A DNA stretch of 64,000 nt from contig VXLY01000082.1 in the NCBI GenBank assembly GCA_009841335.1, forward strand, positions 22,380 through 86,379, written 5' to 3'. This DNA is from Rhodothermaceae bacterium. GTDB taxonomy: Bacteria; Bacteroidota; Rhodothermia; Rhodothermales; Bin80. Positions 11,513 to 21,025 of the stretch are shown here, one piece after another. Numbering within the stretch: the first letter of the stretch is position 1; every line of letters begins with the position of its first letter. The notes under the pieces were generated by a model. That model saw nothing but the letters and a program-made list of their open reading frames with translations, was not told the DNA's origin and ran no database searches. The position numbers and the translations under genes are program-made.

Positions 11513-12667
11513 TCATACAAAGGCATCCTTAACCTTCGAGAAAAAAGATTTGCCTTTGCCTTGCTTTGGTGTATTCGATGCGCTGGATTCCCGAAGCTTC
11601 TCGAGCAAATCTTTATCGGAATCAGATAGGTTCTGTGGAGTCCACACATGGACTCGAATCAGCTGATCCCCTATCCGCGAACTTTGAAGTTGCCCGAGTC
11701 CTTTTCCCCGCATACGCAAGACTTTACCAGATTGCGTCCCCGGATCAATAGTTACGCTTGCCCGCCCGGTGAGTGTGGGGACTTCAATATCTGCTCCCAA
11801 GGCTGCATCAGGAAAAGAAATTTCCAGGTTATAAATCAGGTCACTGCCCCTGCGAATGAAGTAATCATGCGCCTTTTCCCGAACCTCAATCCGGAGGTCT
11901 CCTGCCCTTCCTCCTCGGATTCCAGCATGTCCCTGACCTCGCAGATTTATAGTCATCCCGTCTTCCACACCCGCCGGCACGTTGATCTTGATGGTTGACT
12001 GCGCCTCCTTCCGCCCTTGTCCCCGACATTCTGGACACTTATCCTCAATCGTTTGACCTTCGCCATCGCATCTGCTACATTCCGACACACTGACAAATTG
12101 TCCCAGAGCAGTCTGCCGTACACGCCGCTCTTCCCCTGAGCCGTTACACGTGATACAAGTATTCAGTTGACTGGGCCCTCCCTTGGCCCCACTGCCCTCA
12201 CATTCTCCGCACGATGCCAGCCGCCGAATCTTGATCTGCTTTTCTACACCTGTTGCAATTTCCTCCAGTGTGAGCGGCAGTTTTCGGCGCATCGTGGCTC
12301 CTGGTCGCCCTTTTTCCCGTGTTCGCTGCGCCCCCCCAAAGAAATCACCAAACATTCCACTTCCTCTCCCCCCTCCAAAAACATCACTGAAAGCACTGAA
12401 AATGTCGTTAATGTCACTGAAGCCTGTCTGCTGTCCTCCTCCAGAGCCACGCAGGCCTGCTTCGCCGTAGCGATCATAGATGGACCGTTTCTCCGAATCA
12501 CTCAAAACCTCATAAGCGACTGCCGCCTCCTTAAAACGGGACTCCGCTGCCTTATCACCTGGATTGCGATCCGGATGATTCTGGAGTGCCTTCTTCCGGT
12601 AGGCTCTTTTAATCTCGTCCGCGGATGCATCCCGCTCCACTCCCAAGACTTTGTAGTAATCACTCAT
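11513..12667 (-). CDS. dnaJ: chaperone DnaJ
   Basis: J domain [38 protein letters not shown]; four CxxC zinc repeats. Confidence 0.96.
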   Translation of the reverse strand: MSDYYKVLGVERDASADEIKRAYRKKALQNHPDRNPGDKAAESRFKEAAVAYEVLSDSEKRSIYDRYGEAGLRGSGGGQQTGFSDINDIFSAFSDVFGGGRGSGMFGDFFGGAQRTREKGRPGATMRRKLPLTLEEIATGVEKQIKIRRLASCGECEGSGAKGGPSQLNTCITCNGSGEERRVRQTALGQFVSVSECSRCDGEGQTIEDKCPECRGQGRKEAQSTIKINVPAGVEDGMTINLRGQGHAGIRGGRAGDLRIEVREKAHDYFIRRGSDLIYNLEISFPDAALGADIEVPTLTGRASVTIDPGTQSGKVLRMRGKGLGQLQSSRIGDQLIRVHVWTPQNLSDSDKDLLEKLRESSASNTPKQGKGKSFFSKVKDAFV

Positions 12668-13260
12668 TATGCATCCGCTTCCACTGATGGCGCAGGTTCG
12701 GGTGTTAAGGCTACTATAACCTGCGCGTGCCTGAGTACCCGATCCTTCAAGCGGTATCCCGCCAGACTCTCGTGCAGTACCGTGCCACTCGCTGAACCTT
12801 CAGCGGCAGGTGCCTGTCCGACAGCTTCATGCAAGTGCTCATCAAATGGCGCACCGGTAGCTTCGATCCGCTCGAGGCCAAATTTCTCCAGTTCGGCAAC
12901 AAAATTCTTGTACACCAAGCTAACGCCGGATTGCAGTGACAGGAACGCGGCATCCTCCGATTCAATCTGTGCAGCGGCATCCAGCGACCGCTCCAAATCA
13001 TCCAGGATCGGGAGAAGTGGCTTGATCACGGTTGCCCGTGCACGCGCCGGCCACTCAACACGCTGGTTTTCCATCCGGCGACGATAATTGGCGAATTCTG
13101 CTGCTAATCTGAGACGTTGATCCTTCTCCGCAGACAACGCCTCCGTGCACTCTGCCAGCGGATCAGCCAGCTCCTCCTGTGGGGCCTCCTCTTCGCTCAC
13201 CTGGGAGGGTGACTCCCGATCAAGGGATTCATCCTTTTCCTCCGAAAACTGCTCAGTCAT
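12667..13260 (-). CDS. grpE: nucleotide exchange factor GrpE
   Basis: [17 protein letters not shown]; hrcA-grpE-dnaJ gene order. Confidence 0.94.
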   Translation of the reverse strand: MTEQFSEEKDESLDRESPSQVSEEEAPQEELADPLAECTEALSAEKDQRLRLAAEFANYRRRMENQRVEWPARARATVIKPLLPILDDLERSLDAAAQIESEDAAFLSLQSGVSLVYKNFVAELEKFGLERIEATGAPFDEHLHEAVGQAPAAEGSASGTVLHESLAGYRLKDRVLRHAQVIVALTPEPAPSVEADA

Positions 13261-13274
13261 TGTTGTTCTCTGTT

Positions 13275-14357
13275 CTATTTTCTTGAAGCTGTGATCGTTG
13301 ATCTGTTAAGTAATGAGGCCATGCCTTCGACAAGTGAAATAGCACGACTATAGTCCATGCGCATGGGACCAAGTAATCCGACTGTCCCTACGCTTTCTCC
13401 TACATTGTATTGAGCCGTCACAATTGAATAGTCACTCTCATCTTCTATTTCGCTACCGATACTGACGGACACGCGATTGCTCGTACCCCGAAGCTGGGTC
13501 GGGGCCTGCTCGAAAAGCTGTACTACATACCCTTCGTCTTCAATGAGTTGAATCAACTGCCGAACTTCGGTCGTCCCCTGAAATTCAGGCTGTGTGAGTA
13601 ACCCGGAAGTCCCTGAATGTGTTAGCCGACCTTCAACAGAGTCGCTGAACAGCACCGCCGACTCATTCAGAATCAGTTGTACTATTCCCGTGGGATCATT
13701 GTCCAGATCTCTCGTACGCGAGGCATAGTCACGTCGAATTACGTCAAGCCGGAGGCCTGCCAAGCGCTCGTTTAGAATAGCAACAATGCGGTCAAGGTCT
13801 GTGCGACGGATCTCGAGTGTGGTTTCGTAGATAATGGTCTTAACCAGTCGACTACGTACGCTGATTACGATCATTATATTTGATCCCGACAACTGGACAA
13901 CTTCCAGTCGTTCCAGCACCCCTGTCGAAATCTTTGGACTGAGCACTACGCCCAAGAGATTGGTCATGCGGCTAAGAAGACGGGAGGTCTCTCGAAAGAG
14001 CGCATCAGCATCTCCCATAAGCCTGTCCATCCTTTTTTTCAACAGTTTCCGCTCCGCTGCGGACAGTTCGGGAGTATCCATTAACTCGTTCACGAATGCA
14101 CGATACCCGCGCTCGGTTGGCATACGTCCGGCGGATCTATACGGATGCTTGAGATACCCCTGCTCTTCCAGATCACACAGCGTATTTCGAACAGTCGCCG
14201 GACTGAGATCAAGGGATGAGCGCTTAACCAATTTGCGTGATCCTACCGGCCCGGCCGTGTCAATAAAATTGCGAACAACCAAGCTGAGGATGGTACGCTT
14301 CCTTTCTGTCAGTTGAAATGGGAGCTCCTTGTTATATGTATATACAGGCTTTTTCAC
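13275..14357 (-). CDS. hrcA: heat-inducible transcription repressor HrcA
   Basis: LTERKRTILSLVVRNFIDTAGPVGSRKLVKRSSLDLSPATVRNTLCDLEEQGYLKHPYRSAGRMPTERGYRAFV. Confidence 0.95.
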   Translation of the reverse strand: MKKPVYTYNKELPFQLTERKRTILSLVVRNFIDTAGPVGSRKLVKRSSLDLSPATVRNTLCDLEEQGYLKHPYRSAGRMPTERGYRAFVNELMDTPELSAAERKLLKKRMDRLMGDADALFRETSRLLSRMTNLLGVVLSPKISTGVLERLEVVQLSGSNIMIVISVRSRLVKTIIYETTLEIRRTDLDRIVAILNERLAGLRLDVIRRDYASRTRDLDNDPTGIVQLILNESAVLFSDSVEGRLTHSGTSGLLTQPEFQGTTEVRQLIQLIEDEGYVVQLFEQAPTQLRGTSNRVSVSIGSEIEDESDYSIVTAQYNVGESVGTVGLLGPMRMDYSRAISLVEGMASLLNRSTITASRK

Positions 14358-14438
14358 GAGATCAATAACTACAAACTCCTTGCCATAGGACAGGACTGCG
14401 TTAATTTGCCAAAAACTGCCATTTTGACCGCATCGAAT

Positions 14439-14513
14439 ATCTTGGATACCAGCCGTGTCACATGCGGTTTCCGTCGGAGCGCAACAGTAGATAATCTATC
14501 GCGTATCCAAGAT
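14439..14513. promoter_or_regulatory. 11-bp perfect inverted repeat in the hrcA-sppA divergent intergenic region
   Basis: ATCTTGGATAC (14439-14449) and GTATCCAAGAT (14503-14513) are exact reverse complements separated by 53 bp. Confidence 0.5.
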
Positions 14514-14548
14514 TCCTACGTTTCCAGATTTCAGACTGTTATCAGTAC

Positions 14549-16324
14549 ATGCGTTTTTTCTCAACCATGGTTGCAAGCGTCCTAGGCTCACTTATAGCCA
14601 TTGGATTGATCATCTTTATCTGCGCCCTTATCGCTACGGCATTTATCGCCTCGTCCTTCTCCACTGCTCAAGCCCCCGTTGCGTCAGAGTCAGTACTGAC
14701 ACTTAGGTTATCCGGTCCTATTGAAGAATACGGAATATCTGATCCAACCTACGAGCTGTTTGATTTACCACAGCCAACGAGTTTGGCCCAAATATCGGGC
14801 GCACTCGAGAAGGCAGCTACTGATGACCGAATTAAAGCGGTCTGGCTTAAGCCACAGGGAGTGATTGCAGGATGGCCAACACTCGCGGAAATCAGGCAAT
14901 CCATTCTTGAATTCAAGGAAAGCGGAAAGCCGGTTATCGCATCTACATCCGGTGACATGGCTATGCGTGAATCTGACTACTTTCTGGCAACAGCGGCAGA
15001 CAGCGTCTATGCTGCTCCGGGGGCCTTCTTCGAGTTTAACGGTCTGTCCCTGAGCGTCCTTTTTTACAAGGGGCTCCTCGAAAAATTGAACATTGAGCCC
15101 ACCGTTCTTCGCGTTGGTACTTTTAAGGGTGCTGTCGAACCCTATACTCGTGAAGATCTGTCCAGAGAAAATCGAGAGCAATTGGTGGCAATCCTGGAAA
15201 ACTGGAGTCAACTCCTGACCAGTACCACGGCCGAAGCCCGCAGTATGAGTGAAGAACATGTCCTAAATCTCATTCAGACAGGTACAATACTGACTACGGA
15301 GGATGCACTTGAAGCTGACCTCCTGGATGGACTGCTGAGCGATGAGAACGCAAGGACGCGCCTCAAGAAATGGGTTGAATTGGATGGACGTCTGAGAACA
15401 ACCAGCCTTTCCACCTATTCTTCATCGAGTTCAAGTGGATCATCCGGTCACAGCGATGCAATTGGCATTATGATCGCATCTGGTACTATCATGAGCGGCA
15501 ACAGCAGTGGCCGCAACGGATTATTGGGAGCAACTACTTTCGAAAATTCTATGAGATCATTCCGGGAGAACGACGATGTGAAAGCTGTCGTGCTACGTAT
15601 AGATTCTCCTGGTGGTAGCGCAACCGCGAGCGAAGCCATGTGGCAGGCGGTCAAGGAAACATCGAATGAGAAACCGGTCGTTGTCTCTATGGGGGACATG
15701 GCAGCTTCCGGCGGATACTGGCTCGCAACGGCAGGAGATACGATTCTGGCTTCTCCGCATACTCTTACCGGCTCTATCGGAGTTTTCGGGATGCACCTCA
15801 GTCTGGGGCGGATGATGGAAACCAAGTTGGGGATTACTTACGATCATGTGTCCACGAGCGATTTTGCAGACATGTTTTCCGGGATGAGACCTCTTCGTGA
15901 CGCCGAACGTGCACTGTTCGAGCGTTCCCTGGGCCAGATCTACACAAAATTTCTCGAACGTGTCGCAGAAAGTCGGGATATGACCGTGGATGCCGTGGAC
16001 GACATAGGCCAGGGACGCATATGGACTGGAGAAGCTGCGCTGAATGCCGGGTTGGTTGACCAACTGGGCGATTTGGATGACGCAATAGAAATCGCAGCTG
16101 AAATGGCCGGTCTGGAAAAAGATCAGTACCGAATCCGACGATTGCCTAGACCAAGGACCTTAATGGACCGGTATCTGGACCTATTTATGATTGGTATCCG
16201 GTCAGTCTTTGAATCTCCGATTGAGGCACAGCTTCGTACTGAGGCACGTCTGCTGGAAGAGGCAGTCAGACTGCATGCCACACCCATCGCACGCTTTCCG
16301 CTCGATTTCGTGGAGTATGACTAA
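14549..16324 (+). CDS. sppA: signal peptide peptidase SppA (67K type)
   Basis: VVLRIDSPGGSATASEAMWQAV; ASGGYWLATAGD; TGSIGVFG. Confidence 0.93.
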   Translation: MRFFSTMVASVLGSLIAIGLIIFICALIATAFIASSFSTAQAPVASESVLTLRLSGPIEEYGISDPTYELFDLPQPTSLAQISGALEKAATDDRIKAVWLKPQGVIAGWPTLAEIRQSILEFKESGKPVIASTSGDMAMRESDYFLATAADSVYAAPGAFFEFNGLSLSVLFYKGLLEKLNIEPTVLRVGTFKGAVEPYTREDLSRENREQLVAILENWSQLLTSTTAEARSMSEEHVLNLIQTGTILTTEDALEADLLDGLLSDENARTRLKKWVELDGRLRTTSLSTYSSSSSSGSSGHSDAIGIMIASGTIMSGNSSGRNGLLGATTFENSMRSFRENDDVKAVVLRIDSPGGSATASEAMWQAVKETSNEKPVVVSMGDMAASGGYWLATAGDTILASPHTLTGSIGVFGMHLSLGRMMETKLGITYDHVSTSDFADMFSGMRPLRDAERALFERSLGQIYTKFLERVAESRDMTVDAVDDIGQGRIWTGEAALNAGLVDQLGDLDDAIEIAAEMAGLEKDQYRIRRLPRPRTLMDRYLDLFMIGIRSVFESPIEAQLRTEARLLEEAVRLHATPIARFPLDFVEYD

Positions 16325-16717
16325 ACCTTGCGAGTGGTTCAGTATTTCCAGATCAGACTGTCCACCGGCACGATTGAGGTGAACAACCAATACTGACGAA
16401 GTGAGCTGCCTATGCGATTGAATTAGGCCTTCAGAACGAATTGAAGTGAGCTGCGTTACGCGCCGACGAATAGTCTCATTGTAGTAAATTGATCGGAATG
16501 ATGGTTGGTCAAGGCTCCTTGCTAGTGATGGGATGGACTCGTGACTATCGTGTGAATGCCCTTGAATCGCCTACATGATGCTATATAAATGTTCGGAGAG
16601 GGTAATCCGACTGGCGCTTATGCTTCCGAACAGAGACATCAATATGGGAGCACTGACGTTGTCCTGTAGTGCGATTCCTATGTCCAGCCGAACTACATCA
16701 TCTTTAAAAAAATTTAA

Positions 16718-16921
16718 ATCTATCTGGGATGGACTCTTTTTGGGGAATGGGGCTTATATATAGGGGGCGGCACTGCTTACGTGGATGAAATAATCCACCG
16801 TGATGATGCTACGGCCTTAAAACGTGACTGGGAAGCGATCGGGAACGATATGTGGAGCGTCCTGGCACAAGTGAAGCACGAATATGATGCTCCCGATAAT
16901 CAGAAAAACCTCCCAGATTAG
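16718..16921 (+). pseudogene. C-terminal coding remnant of an unidentified protein
   Basis: Open frame without start: IYLGWTLFGEWGLYIGGGTAYVDEIIHRDDATALKRDWEAIGNDMWSVLAQVKHEYDAPDNQKNLPD*. Confidence 0.35.
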
Positions 16922-16969
16922 TGAGTGAAAACACCCCGGTTCAAAAGGAGGCAAGTGTTGTTCATATCT

Positions 16970-17185
16970 ACTATCGAGTCTAGAGAACATAGAGTACTTA
17001 ACACGATTCGGATCTCGGTCATCATATAACCGATCCTGAAGAAATTCAATGATCCCCGTTCGATCAATGACCTGTCGCATTAACAACGCGCCCGCATCCG
17101 AACTCGTCTGGTTGCTGCCGGCCGATTTGATCACGATTGAATGGTTGCTGGGAAGCGAAAAAAGAGGCTTCATGGGCTTGAACAT
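16970..17185 (-). mobile_element. truncated IS1380-family-like transposase N-terminus
   Basis: SNQTSSDAGALLMRQVIDRTGIIEFLQDRLYDDRDPNRVKYSMFSRLDSRYEQ resembles the 'SSDAGLLLLREVDRRLGL...' N-terminus of IS1380 transposases; reading then degenerates. Confidence 0.45.
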
Positions 17186-17727
17186 GACTCACCATCAGGG
17201 TGAAATTGTTGAATAGATTCCAAAGTCCACCGCAGGCCCATCCGAACGTAGGAAATAACCTTTTCTACAGCCAAAACCCGCAAAAAAGACCCGTACACAA
17301 TCTTTAGCCTAGCTCAAGAAAAGGTTCCAGTTGAGGTGAGATGAATATTATGGGGTCTAGGGCGCAGGGCATCCTGCAAGGTCCTGCGGGATCCCGGCGT
17401 ACAGCCATTGGGGCTTCGCTGGGCGCCGCACGGTTGAATGGCGACCGACAGTTTCTATTCGGTCGCCGCTGGACTATTGGGCTGTTTTCCACTATGTCGG
17501 CGGAACTGGATGCCTGACTTGTCGTAGGCACCCCGCTGAACCGCTGAAATAGGATGAACTGCATCGATATCAGCGCCGTGCACGGATGATTACAGCCCGC
17601 CCCGACTTAGGAACCGTGTCGCCCCCAAGTCCCTCCTGCCTTGTGCAATTGAGTGCGCTCGCAGCACGATACTTGGTCAATTGATAACTTGTGCGCCATT
17701 ACACAACAACACAGTCGCAAGCAGCTC

Positions 17728-18873
17728 ATGGAATTTCTAGGCGGTGAATTTCGAATTGAAACTCTGGCTGAGTGGTGGAACCTGATCGTCGCGTACACCT
17801 CCACACGCTGGCTTCCGAGCTTAGGCATTACAGTGATTGCCTTGGTTGCGTATTTTCCGGGAGGATGGATTCTTCGTTGGCTGAGGCGACGAGTGGCTTC
17901 AAGGACAGCAACAGATCTCGATGACGCTCTCCTCCGAGCCATCCGCAAAGTGTTCAGAATCACGGTTGTATCGTGGGCCGCATGGAGGCTGGCGGATATT
18001 TGGATCGGCATCTTGGGAACAGAGACCGCCGACGCAGGCTGGGTCCCCTACGACAAACAACCGGGGGACTGGATCTGGGGCATTTGGATCGGCCTCATCT
18101 TTCTCCCCATAAGTGGGCTGGTCGCGCATATGGTTCGCAGCCTCGGGTCAAAGGTGGACCCCGATTCCAACATGGCATTGGACGAGACCGTACTCCCGAT
18201 GGTAAATCGATTCGCATGCCTGGCGGTCGTGGCGCTTGGCATCCTTCTCGCCCTGACCCATCTGGGACTTGAGATCGCACCTTTACTCGCGGGAGCCGGT
18301 GTGGTCGGCCTAGCTCTGTCATTGGCCGCAAAGGATACACTTTCCAACTTGATCGCCGGCGTTCTGCTCGTAATTGACCGCCCCTTCAAAGTCGGGGACC
18401 GGATTGAACTGTGGAGTGCGCCCAGAGAGACCGGATCGTGGGGGGATGTAATCGATATCGGCCTGCGGGCGACCAAAATTAAGAATCCAGACAATCTGGT
18501 CATCGTGGTGCCCAACAACGAGATCATGCAACGGGACATCATCAACTATACGATGTCGGGAGGCGACATTCGGCTCCGAATTCCATTTTCCTGCACTGAC
18601 AAGGGCATTGAGCTGGCCAAGCAGCTCCTTCTTGAGGTTGCTGAGCAGGTCAGGGGAGTGAAGCTGGATCCAGCCCCCATCGTCATTGTTCGGGGATACG
18701 GACCCTCACAGGTTAACCTGGAGCTGCGGGTGTGGATAGTGGAGGCCAGGGAACGGCGTCGGATTGGGGACGAAATCACCGAGAAAGCCATTCTGGCATT
18801 CACCGAGGCTGGCGTAGAGATTCCTTACCCGAAACGCGATCTGTACATCAAGCAGAGTGAGGCGGCATCATAA
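17728..18873 (+). CDS. MscS-family small-conductance mechanosensitive channel
   Basis: LLAGAGVVGLALSLAAKDTLSNLIAGVLLVIDRPFKVGDRIE; start at internal ATG 17728. Confidence 0.9.
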   Translation: MEFLGGEFRIETLAEWWNLIVAYTSTRWLPSLGITVIALVAYFPGGWILRWLRRRVASRTATDLDDALLRAIRKVFRITVVSWAAWRLADIWIGILGTETADAGWVPYDKQPGDWIWGIWIGLIFLPISGLVAHMVRSLGSKVDPDSNMALDETVLPMVNRFACLAVVALGILLALTHLGLEIAPLLAGAGVVGLALSLAAKDTLSNLIAGVLLVIDRPFKVGDRIELWSAPRETGSWGDVIDIGLRATKIKNPDNLVIVVPNNEIMQRDIINYTMSGGDIRLRIPFSCTDKGIELAKQLLLEVAEQVRGVKLDPAPIVIVRGYGPSQVNLELRVWIVEARERRRIGDEITEKAILAFTEAGVEIPYPKRDLYIKQSEAAS

Positions 18874-19115
18874 GCGGTTGTCCGCCCGCCGGGTATGCAA
18901 TTGGCCGGCTTGCGGCAAGGAATGGACGCATGCAGCCATGGCATCCCCATCGGCTTACCTTCGTCCGAGCCGCGTATGCCCCGGATACAACTGCGCTCCG
19001 CAACCGGCCTCCAGAGTAGAAACCGAATTGAATCCGCTGATTGAGCTTTGACCGAACTGCGAATCAGGGAATCCGAAGTTTCAGCTCCGATACACGCATC
19101 TTATTTCAGCCCGAT

Positions 19116-19328
19116 TCATGGTCCGATACATTTCGGGTAATGATTCGCGGCTGGTGCTCTCCAGCGCCGCGACCAGGGCCTGCAGCTCCTGTTCATCCCC
19201 GTAGGATGGAGGGATGAAGTCTTCAACCGCTTCCACGCTTCCCAAACTTGTCGCTTGGTCACTGGAAACGGCTTTGCGTTCTGCGGTGAAGCCCTCCCTT
19301 TCAGTTGCTTCCACGCGTCTTGCTGCAT
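19116..19328 (-). pseudogene. possible N-terminal fragment of a group II intron-type reverse transcriptase
   Basis: AKPFPVTKRQVWEAWKRLK resembles the 'KPFxIxKxxVWEAWKRVKANxGAAG' N-terminal block; similarity ends at once afterwards. Confidence 0.25.
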
Positions 19329-19351
19329 GATTCACCCCCTTCGCTCTTCTC

Positions 19352-19510
19352 CCATTACAGAAGCATCAGCACTACTACGAGGTGATCCGCCCCTGTGGAA
19401 TGCCTTGGTACAAAAAGTACAAAGACACACCGCCAATAGATGAAGACTTGGTCCCGATCTGGGAATTCCGCGCTGCCCTCGTTGACTCGTTCGTGTACGA
19501 ACCGACGTAG
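19352..19510 (+). pseudogene. orphan C-terminal coding fragment, function unknown
   Basis: Open frame PLQKHQHYYEVIRPCGMPWYKKYKDTPPIDEDLVPIWEFRAALVDSFVYEPT*. Confidence 0.3.
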
Positions 19511-19559
19511 AGACATAGTCGGGCGATGGCGACTCCGCTGAGCGGAGGAAAGGGTCCGG

Positions 19560-19850
19560 TGCTCACGAACCGCGTTCGAGCAGAGGTCTGGGCTTTCGAG
19601 TCCAAAGTGCAACCCGAGGCCGAAGACAAGAGATACTGCCATTGACGCTGACAGCAGCAATGCACCGATCTTGAGGTTTCTTCTCCTGGTGCGATAGATC
19701 TGCCCTATGGCGCAATCGTGACCGACAACCAGGATGAACAGAACCTGCAGCGAGAGTTTCCCACTTCCGCGACGGCATGAGTGCATTGATGGCTTCCACT
19801 AATAACGAGGTGCAGCGCAGCAATGCTCACGAGGAACGCTATGTCAGACC
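19560..19850 (-). pseudogene. frame-disrupted small membrane protein
   Basis: Peptides in different minus frames join into one plausible protein: MRSDIAFLVSIAALHLVISGSH / ALMPSRKWETL / QVLFILVVGHDCAIGQIYRTRRRNLKIGALLLSASMAVSLVFGLGLHFGLESPDLCSN. Confidence 0.5.
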
Positions 19851-20158
19851 TCACACGCGTCACCGTTGCACCCGGGCTGCAACCCTCCAACTCGTTTCCG
19901 GACCGGGGGAAGGTAAAGGAGGAGGCCAACGAGAAAGAATACCGGGATCCTCAGGCACACCTTGCGAGTTGCGTAGATACCTGTGAACACCCGGCGGCTC
20001 TGCCGGTCAACGACAACGATCCTTCCAACGGGGACTACTCCCAACGGGGAGGTGTCCGTCCTCAGCTCAATCGCCCGGAACCAGTCTAGTCGAGCGGTGC
20101 GCTTCGCCTGTCGCACACAGTCTGGGCAGTTTGGATTGTAGTGAAGTGAGAGTTGCAT
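19844..20158 (-). CDS. DUF393/DCC-family thiol-disulfide oxidoreductase-like small protein
   Basis: LHYNPNCPDCVRQAKRTARLDW...GRIVVVDRQSRRVFTGIYATRKVCLRIPVFFLVGLLLYLPPVR...GCNGDACEV; CxxC redox motif. Confidence 0.65.
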   Translation of the reverse strand: MQLSLHYNPNCPDCVRQAKRTARLDWFRAIELRTDTSPLGVVPVGRIVVVDRQSRRVFTGIYATRKVCLRIPVFFLVGLLLYLPPVRKRVGGLQPGCNGDACEV

Positions 20159-20314
20159 TCTGGCAAATGATCTTTTGTAAAAGGCAAGCGAGAGGAACGT
20201 CAGTAACTTTTCCCTTCTCTCCCCTTCTGACGCTTTCGGCCAGAATGGGCTTCCACCACTTAGATCCCTTAAACCTGATTCCTCGGTACCGGGAGGCAGT
20301 CGCGTGAACTCGTG

Positions 20315-20872
20315 TCAGGGCAAACCGACGGACGCGGATGTATACCCCGACGCCTTCTCCAGTACTGGATTTGCGTTGTAGGCCTCCGATTGCCCAGGGG
20401 CAATACTGAGATACTCCCAATCCTGTCCGCGGAGGGACTTGGCCAGATACACGATCTGCCCAACGTGATAGGCAGCGTGCGCCAAGGAGCGCAGGAGTGC
20501 CTCGTGCACATTGAGGGGAACACCGCGGACGGTCACTTCACAGGCAAGATCGTCGTCGCTGAGCTGTGAGAGTGTGTCTAAGAGAACGCTCCATCCCCGG
20601 TCCCACTTCTCTGCGATTTCCGACGGTGAAGCTTCGCGGCGGTCAAATTCCGACTCCCGATTGCGCCACGGCTTTTCGCCGTCCGTGGTCAGGAATTCAG
20701 TGAAACGCGACTCAAGGTTACCGGTGACGTGCCAGACGATGGTCGCGATCGAGCTAGCGTGTTCCGAGCCATCGACAAGCTGCTCGCCTTCCAACTGGCT
20801 GAACGCCCGCTCCCCGAGGATCCTGTAGCGTCGGTATTCAGCTTCGATGAGGGCTAGAACAGTACGGTTCAT
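20315..20872 (-). CDS. DinB-like / DUF1572 family protein
   Basis: SSIATIVWHVTGNLESRFTEFLTTDGEKPWRNRESEFDRR...AHAAYHVGQIVYLAK. Confidence 0.8.
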   Translation of the reverse strand: MNRTVLALIEAEYRRYRILGERAFSQLEGEQLVDGSEHASSIATIVWHVTGNLESRFTEFLTTDGEKPWRNRESEFDRREASPSEIAEKWDRGWSVLLDTLSQLSDDDLACEVTVRGVPLNVHEALLRSLAHAAYHVGQIVYLAKSLRGQDWEYLSIAPGQSEAYNANPVLEKASGYTSASVGLP

Positions 20873-21025
20873 TTATCGTCTCATTTGTTTGTCTTCACGA
20901 TTTGTGAGAGGAGAAGTTCGCAGTGTAATGGCGAAATTCGGATCTGACAGAATAGCTACGCGAGCAGCAATTTAGTGCCCATAAGCTAATCTGACCTGTA
21001 TGGGAATTGTGGCAGCCAGTACGTG

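Noticed and set aside
12167-13087. 306-aa plus-strand ORF opposite dnaJ/grpE
   Set aside because: Sits entirely antisense to dnaJ and grpE with low-complexity composition; shadow ORF.
16397-16454. 12-bp direct repeat GAAGTGAGCTGC (16398 and 16443)
   Set aside because: Only two short copies without a flanking element; could be chance or a minor scar.
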